23,582 nucleotides of DNA from Chara braunii. Lineage: Eukaryota; Streptophyta; Charophyceae; Charales; Characeae. Both the position numbers and the translations under genes were made by a program. How positions within the stretch are numbered: position 1 is the stretch's first letter; each line of letters opens with the position of its first letter. Positions 1-9,310 of the stretch are shown piece by piece. The DNA lies in assembly GCA_003427395.1 (NCBI GenBank), contig BFEA01000004.1:3562057-3585638 (forward strand). The letters run 5' to 3'. The notes below the pieces were generated by a model, which saw only the letters and a list, made by a program, of their open reading frames with translations, was not told the DNA's origin and made no database searches.

Positions 1-600
1 AAAAATCCATTGTACGGCTTGGATCATCCATCGATCGTTTGCTTGTGTTGACGTCTCATCAGTTGTCACGCACTCCTATTTTCCCCTCTCTGTTCCTATG
101 ATGCCCTTTCACTGAATTTCGCTTTGTTTATGTATTCCTACGCCCTCCCTACACCTCCCTTCTTCCCTGTTGATTGTCTGCTCCGTCTCTTTTTCCCTTC
201 AGCTGTCCTCTGCTCCCGCTGCTCGCTGTCCTCTCTTCCATTGTTTTGGAGGATCGGTCTCTTGCTCCTCCCTTTGCTGTATACATCTACCCTCGCACTC
301 TTCAGGCATCTCTTCAGCAGATATACTTCTTCAATTCTCTCTACCCACAGCTCTCTCCGCGTCCCCTTTCCCCTCTCCCCCCCCCCCAAAGGGCCCTCTT
401 TTCCACGGAGGACTAGGAACTGGAATGCTCCTCCTCCTCTACTTGTCTATCTTTCCCTCGGTAGCTTATTGGTTCGCGGCCTGGGGTTCTGTTCTTTCAC
501 TTCTACCCGCCTTCGCCCGAATAGAACGCCTGGTCATGATTGCTGCATTTCGACCAAGTTGCGGTTCAGATACAGTGATATAATGACCGGGCGTTCTACT
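1..600. other. Pyrimidine-rich non-coding stretch, no gene seen
   Basis: The interval from about 130 to 460 is dominated by C and T on the + strand (runs such as CTCTCCCC and a C9 run near 378). The overlapping open frames here are Ser/Pro/Leu-rich in every frame, as expected of a CT-rich tract. I see no domain, splice pattern or RNA gene. Confidence 0.6.
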
Positions 601-742
601 CGGTGAAGGCGGGTATTCGCTCATCGCCGAGTAACAGAACACAATGTATCCCAGCGACCTTTGGGTTTCCTCGTTTTCTTAATATGTGCAGAGATGTGGC
701 CGACATACAAGGCTGTGGTTGTTTTTGTTGGGGGTGGGGAGT

Positions 743-768
743 GGGGGGGGGGGGGGGGGGGGGGGGGG
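743..768 (+). repeat. Poly-G tract (26 G)
   Basis: An uninterrupted run of 26 G on the + strand, preceded by shorter G runs from 730. The glycine-rich open frames around it are products of this homopolymer. Such a run can form G-quadruplexes and is prone to length error in assembly. Confidence 0.9.
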
Positions 769-1023
769 AAGCGGCGCGGCCTGGATCCTGGCGGGAGGAG
801 ATTGCTCGGTGAAATTCGTCATGCCGAAGATGCGAGACGGACTGGCAAACACGTATTATAGCTGCGATGGCATGGATGGAAACTGATCGTGCGGTGGAGA
901 TCAAATGATGGGATGGATTTGGTGTGGGGTTGATCGTCTCCCAGCTGGCGGATTGGTAGGAGCGCCAGGTGAAGGCAGGCGGCAGTTCTACTGCTCCGAC
1001 ACGTGTAAGAACCCCAGAGCCAC

Positions 1024-1167
1024 CAATTTCGGTATAAAAACGCCGAAATTGCGGCAAGGAACGTCAAAGTTAAATGCCCAAAGGGGGGTAGTGCGAATTA
1101 ACCCCTTTGGGCATTTAAAAATTTGACGTCCAGTGTCTCAATTTCGGCGTTTTTTTAACCGAAATCG
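1024..1167. repeat. Foldback (hairpin) inverted repeat, MITE-like
   Basis: The left arm (1024-1087) and right arm (1101-1167) are imperfect reverse complements over about 65 bases, with a loop of about 13 bases at 1088-1100. The outer parts match as CAATTTCGGT...ACGCCGAAATTG on the left and CAATTTCGGCGT...ACCGAAATCG on the right. The inner parts are TTAAATGCCCAAAGGGG and its complement. No ORF or transposase is inside, so a non-autonomous foldback element is the natural reading. The class cannot be assigned because no clear target-site duplication is visible. Confidence 0.75.
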
Positions 1168-1191
1168 TCAGGACTTGCCGTCAGGACATTT

Positions 1192-1323
1192 AAATTGGAC
1201 ATTTAAATTTGACGTCCCGCCCGCAATTTCGGCGGTTCCCGCCAGTAGGACCTCACGATTTCGTGTCAATTAAAAAAACGATGAAATTGCGGCCAGGTAG
1301 GTCGAAGTTAAATGCCCGAAGGA
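1192..1323. repeat. Second, rearranged copy of the foldback repeat arms
   Basis: Directly after the hairpin, 1192-1236 resembles its right arm (CATTTAAATTTGACGTCC followed by GCAATTTCGGCGG). 1255-1323 resembles its left arm (AAATTGCGGCCAGG, then GTTAAATGCCCGAAGG). The arms are therefore present in the opposite order with other sequence between them, which suggests tandem or nested insertion of the same family followed by decay. Confidence 0.6.
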
Positions 1324-1689
1324 GTAAGTGGGTTGGGCCGTCGGTCAGATCATCGATGGCGAAAGATATAGACGCTCACGTGATTTTTCGGGATTTCACA
1401 CCCATCATTTAGCATCTCAATTGATGGGTGAACAAGGTGTGCCTCTCACAGAGAGGAAAAGTGGGGGAGAAGCTAGGGGGAAGCCCTCTGTCAAACGACC
1501 CCTCGTTTGGCAGTGTCGACTCCCCCTGGTCCTGTCTGAATTTGAATGCTTGGAAGCATATACAAGCAAACAAATGGGCCAACAAGAGGCGCTGGCTGCG
1601 AAGAGGGGGGGAGGGGGTGGTTGAGTGGGCCCTTGGGTGATTGGTAATGAGAAACGACTGAGGTAAGAGTAATCTATCCCCCCTCCTCT

Positions 1690-1870
1690 CCCCCTCCCCT
1701 CATCTCTCCTCGCTCTATCTTTGCTGCCGCGTTCTATCCCCGCTCTTCCTCTCGCTCCTCTCATCCGTCCCTCGCTCTATCTATGCTAGCGCATTCTGTC
1801 CCGCCTCTTCTCCCCCTCTCACCTCATCTCTCCCTCGCTCTATCTTTGCTGCCGCATTGCTGCCTTCTAC
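1690..1870. repeat. 62-bp minisatellite, about three copies, CT-rich
   Basis: The core CTCGCTCTATCT followed by T/A-TGCT-G/A-C/G-CG starts at 1709, 1771 and 1834, giving a period of 62-63 bp. CT-rich spacers such as CTCCCCCTC lie between copies. Copies differ by a few substitutions. Confidence 0.75.
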
Positions 1871-2380
1871 CGCATGCAGACAGAACTGCACTGTGCATTC
1901 CAGATCCGGTCTCCTCTCTGCCGTACGATGTAGCATCAAGGGTTTGCCTTTTCAAGACTAATAAAGGCCCCTCGTCGCACCACTCTGACCAAATGTGAAA
2001 ACGTCTGCAACAAAATGACGACTGCATCTTTCCACCTTCTTATTGAAGATGCATGCACTCGCCATTTAAAAACATTAGCAGAGTAGTCCACACGAGGCTC
2101 GACGGGTCGAGGAGGAGGAGGTAGGTTCCCTTCCTGCTTGGCTACCGGTAGCGGTATTCTTATCACCTTTCCTCCTCCCTCTCATCTCGCCCGCTCCTCG
2201 TTTCACGCCCTTTCCTCCTAACGCGTCTTCATTCTTTCTTTACCTTGTTCTCTCTTGCCGCATCTCTTCTCTCTCTCGGTTCTCTGATCCTTCCTTGTTA
2301 TTTCGGTTCTTGCAACAAGATGTCAAGATCTGCTTTCCACTTTTTGTTGTTTTCTACTTTGTAAAGAAAAAAGAGAAGTG

Positions 2381-2482
2381 AAGCCCCTAACATTGTTGTA
2401 CGGCGGCTGCAAACGGGATTCGATCTCCTGATCGGCTCGCTAACAGTCACATGTGTGTACCATTCAGCTACACGGGCTGGAT
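2381..2482 (-). repeat. tRNA-derived SINE-like unit, copy 1 (reverse orientation)
   Basis: Read on the minus strand, this is tRNA-like at its head. An A-box-like TAGCTGAATGG maps to 2460-2470, and a B-box-like GATCGAATCC maps to 2416-2425, in the right order with about 35 bases between them. The next bases include CTGTTAGC where an anticodon loop would sit, but the anticodon and acceptor stems do not pair well, so it is not a functional tRNA. Past the tRNA-like part the minus strand continues through GTTAGGGGCTTCACTTCTC into a T-rich end (about 2365-2375). A tRNA-headed SINE, or a decayed tRNA, is the best reading. Confidence 0.55.
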
Positions 2483-2536
2483 TCTTTCCCTTTTTATTTT
2501 CCCTTTTTATTTTTGGTTTTCAAAAGAAAGAAGGGA

Positions 2537-2640
2537 AGGCCCTAACCTTATTGTGTTGCTGCTGGAAACGTGATACCAACGCACGATCGGCGCACTAAAA
2601 GTCACATATGTGTAGCGTTCAGCTGCATGGGCTGGGTCTT
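2537..2640 (-). repeat. tRNA-derived SINE-like unit, copy 2 (reverse orientation)
   Basis: This is a diverged second copy about 155 bases after the first, in the same orientation. Shared blocks on the + strand are CCCTAAC, GCTG-C/G-AAACG, GATCGGC-T/G-C, AGTCACAT-G/A-TGTGTA, TTCAGCT and CATGGGCTGG/CACGGGCTGG. The A-box-like segment is at 2615-2625. The B box has decayed. A T-rich stretch with TTTCCCTTTTTATTTT repeats separates the two copies. Confidence 0.5.
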
Positions 2641-3362
2641 TCTCTTTCTTAATTCCCCCACTCCTACTTCCTGATCGGCTTTCTGTTGCCTCCTGCTGCA
2701 TCTCTCTCCTCCTTTCCACCAATCACCGCCTTTGTCGCTGTCCTGCTCTCATCGATTTCATATCTTAGGCCTGTCTCATTCCCGGGCGGAGTCGTGAGAT
2801 TCTCGTATTTTCAACTCCCTCTCCCCTGTTTATCACCCCTTCTCCTCCTCGATATCAGCAGCCCTTCACTGACCTTCTTTCTTACGAGGTTGATGATTCC
2901 CCAGAGGTCCTTTTCCCGCCGCCGCCCCCACCCTCGCCTCCCCTTCCCTGCGGCTCAGGCGCGGCTTCGACAGACTATTTTGCGTGACCGTGTTGTGGTC
3001 AGCCTTAAGAGGTTTATCAGAAATATGGAAGAAGATGGGTTTAATGCTCGTTTATGGAAGTCGCTCGGAATGGTGAGAGTTTGTCTCGCGGCGGGCGGGG
3101 AGGAGGGCGCGGGGGGAAGGGAGCGACCGGGGGACGGGGGGGGGGGGAGGGGGGCGCGCCGCATGGGAATTCATGATAATCATGTATTCGTTTGCCTACG
3201 TGGTCACGCAATATTCTTGATCTCCTCCTGTGGGTCATTTTTCGAACGGGAATCCAGCGCCTGATCAGGGGGAGGTGCTTGTGTAGAGCTACTTCGGCTG
3301 GGCTCCCATCTCTTCTCCCGACAGAACGCGACCTCGTTGGGACTGTATCGTATCGCAAAGAT
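2641..3362. other. Non-coding; long open frame judged unreliable, G-rich block inside
   Basis: A 192-codon open frame on the + strand (2686-3264) covers this stretch. Its residues follow base composition (Ser/Pro/Leu, then Gly/Arg over the G-rich block), and I recognise no domain. 3090-3163 is strongly G-rich on the + strand with many runs of three or more G, ending in a run of about 13 G, and could form G-quadruplexes. Confidence 0.5.
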
Positions 3363-3452
3363 AGCTTCTCAGCTTCTGTACGTTCGTGATCCAGGTGGTG
3401 CGTTGTGAGCTTCTCAGCTTCTGTACGTTCGTGATCCAGGTGGTGCGTTGTG
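3363..3452. repeat. Perfect 45-bp tandem duplication (two copies)
   Basis: The 45-base unit that starts AGCTTCTCAGCTTCTGTACG and ends GTGGTGCGTTGTG occurs at 3363-3407 and again at 3408-3452 with no differences. Identity implies a recent duplication or an assembly duplication. Confidence 0.9.
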
Positions 3453-3805
3453 CCCAGGCGAAGGCATCAGTGGGAAACGCTTCGAGGGTCGAAGCATTAG
3501 ATGGCTATTCGTTGTTCATGGAACGCGCGTGAGTGGGCGAGAGAGACTTGAGTGGTGCGCCCAGGGTGCACCATCAAACGTTTTGATACTGTGTACTATG
3601 TGGAATGTTCACAGAGGTAGCATCTGCGCGCGTACGGAAAGACGTGTATAGAAATATATGAATAGGCATATACACACGTGTATACTCGAATTTCAATGCA
3701 TCCAATTGTATAGGAATATTGTCAATGTTTAAGTTTGGTCTGAAGACAAATGTATAGAATGTACATGGATAAGCAGCCGGACTGGAGCCCCCCAGAATAG
3801 ATGGG

Positions 3806-3808
<3 letters not shown>

Positions 3809-3842
<34 letters not shown>

Positions 3843-3964
3843 AAAAAGAAAAAGAAAAAAAGAAAATGTATGTGAACGTCATAGGAAGTCTATTTGAAAC
3901 ACACATGTATAGAATCGTCTTGTATATTATTTTCAGGTAGAACGCGAGGTGCGCGCGCGTGCTC

Positions 3965-4035
<71 letters not shown>
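3809..4035. repeat. GT, A-rich and GA microsatellites
   Basis: A (GT)n run lies at 3809-3839, followed by an A-rich stretch to about 3866. A second GT run at 3965-3979 passes directly into (GA)n at 3979-4035. The His/Thr- and Arg/Glu-repeat frames here are translations of these repeats. Confidence 0.9.
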
Positions 4036-4037
<2 letters not shown>

Positions 4038-5330
4038 CGGGGGCGGAGGGGTTTGGGGTGGTGGTAAGGGACACAGAGCCTTGGGGAAGACGAGTGAGGG
4101 TACGTGTTTGGTCGAAAGGCAGATGGCAGTCCTGTCCGAGGCGGCGAGGCGGTGTTGGTGTCGCACGATATTCAACGGACGGAGATAGGGGCGGGGAAAA
4201 TTGGTAGATGTGCAGTCGTAAGGCATGCTGTGCGGTGTCCGGAAGCGGGTTTATTCCCGCTTGGTTTTCTCCCTTAACTCTACTGTTTGCCTTGTGATCT
4301 GTCCTTGTCTTTTCTTCGTTTTATTCTCCTTTCGTCGCTCTGCGCTCTCAATCTCCTTTCTTTCTCTCCGTCTTTTCAGGCCTTCATCTTCTCGTCTCCG
4401 TACCTATTTGTTTTTTTTGCTGTCTGTCTGTCTCTCTCTCTGTTTTGCCTTCCTCTTTTCTCTCATAGCTGCCTTTCAATTTTCTCTTGCTTGAGCCCTT
4501 CAGGCCCAGGCCCGTGTCTCCCTCTGCAATTCTCCTCGTCTACTCTCCTTCCCTACCGCTCTCCGCCTGTTCTCTTTCAACTTATGTGAGTCACACCGGC
4601 TAGCAGGAGTGCCTGATGCCAGAGGCTGACACGTAGTCCTACCTTATATCGGTATGCTGAGCAGCGGGCGTAGTGATCGCTGAGTTGCCCTTGGCGATGG
4701 ATGATACCAATGGATCGTAATAACACCATGTGTCAATCAACTGTGGCCGTGTGTCTAAAATAATGCTACCCTCCCATTGAAAGTCTTGCTGTCAATTGTT
4801 GGGTACGCGGAGTAGAAGAGGGAAATGTGCTGCGAGGGTGGTGGCCCATAAGGTCGATTTTTTTGGCCATTCAATTAGAGAGCAGTAAGACCCGACGAGC
4901 GAAGGGCAAAATGCAAAATGCGTGTGTGGAGGCAATTCTGCGGTGATATTGGGTGAAGGGAATGTGGGACGTCTACTTTATAGTCCCATGAACACAAGTC
5001 CCCCTTGTTGTCATGGCTCTAATTGGCCAGGATAGAGCCTGTATAGAGATTCATGATGAGAGGGAGTTACGTTGGGGGGAGTACGGGCTACGGGCGAGGT
5101 CCAACTAGCAAAAAGGACTGGATAAAGTGGCTGAATTTGGATGTGTTTTATGCAGAGATGCAGAAAAGCAGATTGATAGCTATTCTCGGCACCTCACCAC
5201 AAACACATTCACATTCAGGCGTTAAATCCAATTCTCTTTGGTAATGAGACGTCGCTGTAAGGTAGCCAGTATTTGTGAGATCCAAACAACGGATCAACCA
5301 CCCAAGAGACGGACGGGCAGAGTGCTAGGT
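4036..5330. other. No gene seen
   Basis: 4225-4590 is another CT-rich tract with TCTCTTT-type runs, similar in composition to 130-460. 4600-5330 is mixed-composition sequence with only short, unrelated open frames. I found no exon-like block with convincing splice sites, RNA gene or repeat. Confidence 0.5.
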
Positions 5331-5334
5331 GCAA

Positions 5335-5575
5335 AAACAGACAAAAGACGTATTGACAGACAGACAGAAGACGGATTGACAGACAAAAGACGAACAAACG
5401 GATTGATAGCGATGTAGGTGGATGAAGTTGGACAGCAACAGACTGACATGCATAGACAAGCAGGCATACAGACAGACACGGACAAGTACAGACACATAGA
5501 TTAATAGATTAATAGATAAATAGATAGATAAATTGATAGATAGATAAATTGATAGATAGATAAATCGATATAAAG
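5335..5575. repeat. Imperfect GACA-type and GATA/GATAAATT repeats
   Basis: 5335-5420 contains repeated ATTGACAGACA and AAAGACG words. 5500-5575 is built from TAGATAGATAAATTGA units (at least three). Both are imperfect microsatellites. The Ser/Ile/Tyr/Leu-rich minus-strand frames are their translations. Confidence 0.8.
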
Positions 5576-6119
5576 ATGAGATGAATTCAGAGCTTAACAT
5601 TTGGTATCATTGGTAAGCATGTCTGGTTATAACATAGGAAGATGTGAGGGGTACTCCATTCTTGTCCTTTCCCAGACCGGATGAGGAGGAATTAGATGGG
5701 CGAAAAGGCTTTAGGGCTGGCTCCACCACTCACCACATGCACAAAAGCCAAAAATTATGGCAGTGTGTCTTCCCATGTTCTAGCGGAAAGATTCGTTCTC
5801 ATTTGGCACGTTCGGTGAGTGGTGGAGTGAGAGACCCTTAAGAGGGTGGGGAATTGTGAATGCAAGGGAGGAATGCTTCGTGTCATTCATTTCACCGGAA
5901 CACGTGGGCATTTTGGTGTATCTACCGCGAGAACCGTCCTCTGTAAGGTCGTAATTCCTTTTCGTCCTACGTGACAGGTAGGTGGTAGTTTGATCTGAAT
6001 CCCCGCACATGCTTTCTCTTATAGTCTGTGTACTACCTTAGGCATCGTGAATGTACTGGAGGCAGATTTCTGGTGAGATGCAGTCTTAAACCAGCACTAC
6101 CTTTCCCAGGCTCATTGTT

Positions 6120-6246
6120 GAAACACCAAAATGTACTTGGGAGGCTGGGTGCTACTGGACCAAAATGGCTGGTGGTGCCAGCCAAAAGGGAAAAAAAGCA
6201 GGGCCGGCACTTCTGCAAAGCTTGCTTGGTGTGCAGTTCTTTTCCG
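6120..6246. repeat. Dispersed repeat, copy A (related to 17235-17345)
   Basis: The segment with ACCAAAATGGCTGG, then CCAG and CAAAA, then a purine-rich stretch, GGC, CTT, CAAAGCTT and GCAGT-CTT reappears in the same order and orientation at 17235-17345. The two copies are about 70-75% alike by eye over 100 bases. No tRNA-like head, terminal inverted repeat or protein motif is evident, so the class is unknown. Confidence 0.6.
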
Positions 6247-6295
6247 CCTCGGCAAAAGTAGGCTCGGAGGTAGTGTTGGTTTAATGCCCATTTGT

Positions 6296-6556
6296 CTTAT
6301 CTGAGGGGGAGACAGCCAGGGTGAAAAGCAAATCCCCATGCACGTCTTGTTCGGGGCCCAGGGGTGAAAAGCAAATGCCCATGGGTCTTTTTTTGGGGGG
6401 GGAGGATGAGGAAAAGCCGCCAATTCATCTTATCTGAGGGGGAGACAGCCAGCGTGAAAAACAAATCCCCATGCACATCTTGTTCGGGGCCCAGGGGTGA
6501 AAAGCAAATGCCTATGGGTCTTTTTTTTTTTTTTAGGGCGGGGGAGGAAGAAAAGC
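6296..6556. repeat. 133-bp tandem duplication (two near-identical copies)
   Basis: Copy 1 is 6296-6428 and copy 2 is 6429-6556. Both begin CTTATCTGAGGGGGAGACAG and end near AAAAGCC. They differ by a few substitutions and by the length of the T/G homopolymer. Within each copy a shorter motif (GGTGAAAAGCAAAT followed by CCCATG) occurs twice, showing older internal duplication. Confidence 0.85.
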
Positions 6557-7138
6557 CAATAGATCCAGGACGTCATGCAGGTTGTGTGGTGTGATTGTGA
6601 CCCCACTGCACTGCAATGTTAGGCTCTGGCCATAGATATGAGAATGTATCGTTGAATTTTGTGTTGGGCTTATGGTAGAAACACAGCAGAAGTGGCTTAC
6701 GTGGTTAGATAATATGTATCATTATGTCACCGGTTCGTTGTGGGAGATCGGGTTGGCGATTGGCAGGCAGTACATGATCATTTGTGTCAAAAGGCTTTCG
6801 GTGTTGAGAGCAGGAAGGTGTCCTGCCCTTGCTGCATCTTTGAGTCTTGCTGCTGTGTTGTCCTTACTGACATACAGAAAAGGGTTTCATCTTTAAGAGA
6901 TTGGGCAATCCTTTCTCAGAGAAGACGTCCCTTTCTGAGGGTGCGTGACGGCGCCCGCCGTGATGACGATTGTAACGTTCAATATGGTTTAGTACTGTAC
7001 GAGAAAAGCAGGGAGACGGTAATCAGTATTCTAATCGCTTTCTTTTCTCTCTTTTTTTTAATCATAACCAACACGAGTCATTTAATCACATTAGGCTGTT
7101 GTGTGCTTTATTGCGCCTTTCTTATTTAAAAAAAAAAC

Positions 7139-7151
7139 TTTGTTCCTGCAG
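7139..7151 (+). promoter_or_regulatory. Splice acceptor in the 5' UTR (probable)
   Basis: The sequence TTGTTCCTGCAG ends at 7151, preceded by a T-rich stretch and an A10 run. It is a good 3' splice site 86 bases before the start codon of the PRAF-like gene. A matching donor could be GACGGTAATCAG, with the exon ending near 7018, which would give a 5' UTR intron of about 130 bases. The donor choice is uncertain. Confidence 0.4.
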
Positions 7152-7237
7152 GTGTCTTTGGGCGTTCCTCAAGAGAGTGTTAAACTGCTTCTGAGGTCAG
7201 CGTCGCACACAGTGCGGTGCTGTTGAAGGCTTGCGAA

Positions 7238-7315
7238 ATGCCACCTGCATCCACGACAGGACGAATGACAGACGTCTTCACAAAAAATGCCCCCGGCGAT
7301 AGGGACATCGAACAG
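7238..7315 (+). CDS. PRAF: PRAF-like protein (PH-RCC1-FYVE family), coding exon 1
   Basis: This is the first coding exon of the only host gene I can support. It holds 26 codons, beginning at the ATG at 7238 and ending with the peptide GDRDIEQ followed directly by a GT donor (CAG|GTAATT). In plant PRAF proteins (PH domain, RCC1 repeats, FYVE finger, BRX-type C-terminus) the conserved N-terminus reads R-D-I-E-Q-A-x-x-A-L-K-K-G-A, and the second half of that motif is exon 2 at 19048. Phase 0 at the exon end matches phase 0 at exon 2. A second in-frame ATG at 7265 is an alternative start. The frame is open upstream to 7217 but without another ATG. The family binds phosphoinositides and acts at membranes and the cell cortex; here that is inferred from homology only. 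Confidence 0.85.
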
Positions 7316-7429
7316 GTAATTCCTTACCTCGGCACACTCATCATTGGGCCTTTTAGTTTTCTCGTTGGAAAAGGGAGAGAAATGTGGAGAGAAGAGATCG
7401 GTGGTTTGCCAGGGGGAGGAAAGGAAATC

Positions 7430-8285
7430 AATGAATCAATGAGGCAATCAATCAACAGTCAACGAAACCATGTCAATCAACCAAATTATAATCAAATAAA
7501 TTATTTTACTTAGTATTTGTGGAGCATTGTGGACTCGGTACGGAATTAAATCAATGACCAGCAATGAAGGAAGACCAGCCCTTCATATTGGGCGGTTAAG
7601 TACATCTGCATTTGAGCAATCAATTGCTCTAGCTATTCCATGACAGCCAATCAATTGTTTAAAGCATCCATTCATCAACCCAAGCAGCAACCAGCCAGTT
7701 GGCCAGGGCTCATGATAGACTTACGAACCTTGGGCTGGGCAATCATCAATCAGTGAATAGGCTGAGTTCGTTGATAGATGACCGTGGCCGGACCTTGATT
7801 GATGAACATACGCATGCTCCTGTGCAGTGTAGGTGTTGTTCATTCATCCGATGGGGAGATGTTGCTTCTGTGGAACAACCAGTGAGTGAGTCGTTTGATG
7901 AACCAGTTAGCAAATACACTAGATGAAGCGCGCAGATGCCTAGCTATTGCTTTTCTGCCAGGCTTTTGCTTTTCTGCCAGGCTTGTGTCCGTGAATTGAG
8001 AATTTGCCTCTTAATAGAAGCCTTGGTACCCCATCCTGTAAGCAGGGCGCGTTTGCTTGAGGTCGGAGCATCAGACCCTTGTACGTCTACCATAGTCCAC
8101 CTTGTTTGTCTGTCATGGGGCCTTCTGCATCGTCCAGCATGCTCCTTGGTTCTCTGTGAACCTAATTTTACTCAATGTGGCAACGCCTGCGACCGAACTT
8201 CACCCTTTGTTAGCGCAAGGGCTATTCTCTTGATGAAGAGCTCGATGAAGAGCTCAATCTGGTGGGACTGAGAGGGGAGGAGGCC
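7430..8285. other. Intron sequence, CAATCAA-rich, no gene seen
   Basis: 7430-7500 has scattered CAATCAAT/TCAACCA words, and AATCAATC words recur to about 7750. At about 7948-7983 a short direct duplication of TTGCTTTTCTGCCAGGCTT occurs. At 8232-8260 GATGAAGAGCTC is repeated. Nothing exon-like or protein-like was recognised. Confidence 0.5.
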
Positions 8286-8442
8286 GGCTTAGTGAGGGCT
8301 ACTTTCTCCATGAAGGGAAAGGTATGATTAGACAGGATTGTTCTGTTGAGGAGATGGTACTATAGGCTTAGTGAGGGCTACTTTCTCCATGAAGGGAAGG
8401 TGTGATTAGACAGGACTATTTTGTCGAGGAGATGGTACTATA
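8286..8442. repeat. 79-bp tandem duplication (two copies)
   Basis: Copy 1 (8286-8364) and copy 2 (8365-8442) both begin GGCTTAGTGAGGGCTACTTT and end GAGATGGTACTATA. They differ by about five substitutions and one single-base deletion in an A run. Confidence 0.85.
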
Positions 8443-8824
8443 GGTTCCTGAATAAATCATGAATGTCGTGATTTATGGTCATAGGACAGGAGTATATCCA
8501 ATACGTTCCTGGATGAATAATGTCGAAGGCGGGCTTATGAGTCGGGTGTGATTGAATGTTCACAATATATTTTATAATTGTTTTTGAAAATTAGAATGCT
8601 CTCCATGCCTCTTTCGTGCAATAGCCGTTTGCACGGAAGACTTGTTAAGTGGAGGAAACCTTGTCGGTACAGGCAAAGCAAACAAATGCCTGGGCTTGGC
8701 GGTTTTGGGGTCCTTTTCAAATGCTGCCATTTGTGTTGGCGAGACTGTGGCTGATGAGGCTGTCTCTTTCTGATATACAGACATCCCCTGTAAGAAAAAG
8801 GCCTTAAGAACACGGTAGAAGTCA

Positions 8825-8922
8825 GCTCCTTCGGGACATCTGTTAAAATTAGAACGGTACAGAGAATATTAGCATGGCCCCTGCACAAGCATGACACACA
8901 CAAACCTAGTCATCGTCCAAAA
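8825..8922 (+). pseudogene. U6 spliceosomal snRNA pseudogene
   Basis: The sequence follows U6 snRNA along its length: a shortened 5' stem (CTCCTTCGGGACATC), the ACAGAGA box at 8859-8865, the AGC triad at 8871-8873, ATGGCCCCTGC, and the ATGACAC block, ending in GTCC. Differences from the near-invariant plant core include AAGATTAGC changed to AATATTAGC (U2/U6 helix I region), GCGCAAGGATG changed to GCACAAGCATG (internal stem-loop), and a diverged 3' part. There is no Pol III T-run terminator: the 3' end runs into A6. No plant upstream element (TCCCACATCG type) is seen. CAGCTCC occurs at 8823-8829 and again at 8941-8947, a possible short target duplication. A retroposed, inactive U6 copy fits best. 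Confidence 0.8.
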
Positions 8923-9300
8923 AATGCCGAAAGAATTAGGCAGCTCCAGATCGTAAGTGCGGATGTTTCATGGCAATCAGAACGTTTCCTGGCAATCTCT
9001 TAGTTCCAGAGTCTAGAGGCAATGTTTGGGACATGACATAGTAGTATGTGCTTGCTGCTTCACTAGGCTCATCGAGTGCTCACTCTGCCGTCCCCTTTCT
9101 ACATGCATAATTTCGCGTGTCGTCGGTGCTATATACTCAAGGGGTGTGTTATGTGTATAACTTTATAGTAAGAACAAGTGGACGTGGCTGCGGCAGAGAA
9201 GCCAGAGAGGGAGAAGAAGGAAAGGGCACGAAGGATGGAAAGAGAGGGAGGAGAAAAGAGGCATTGACATGTGGGAACAGTTACACGCATACACAAATAA
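8923..9300. other. Intron sequence, no gene seen
   Basis: Mixed-composition sequence. From about 9180 the + strand becomes purine-rich (GAGAGGGAGAAGAAGGAAAG), just before the strand switch into the pyrimidine-rich minisatellite. No exon or RNA gene was recognised. Confidence 0.45.
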
Positions 9301-9310
9301 GCAAAATAAA

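Noticed and set aside
2404-2480. Functional tRNA gene on the minus strand
   Set aside because: A and B boxes are present, but the anticodon stem and acceptor stem do not pair, and a diverged relative with the same extra 3' sequence lies next to it, so a SINE-like unit fits better.
2686-3264. 192-codon plus-strand open frame
   Set aside because: Composition-driven (CT-rich then G-rich). No recognised domain, no family motif, and it is overlapped by open frames on the other strand.
3448-3651. Short plus-strand open frame after the 45-bp duplication
   Set aside because: No domain, no exon-like borders and no relation to the PRAF gene was seen.
8825-8922. Functional U6 gene
   Set aside because: Changes in the near-invariant core, no T-run terminator and no plant upstream element.
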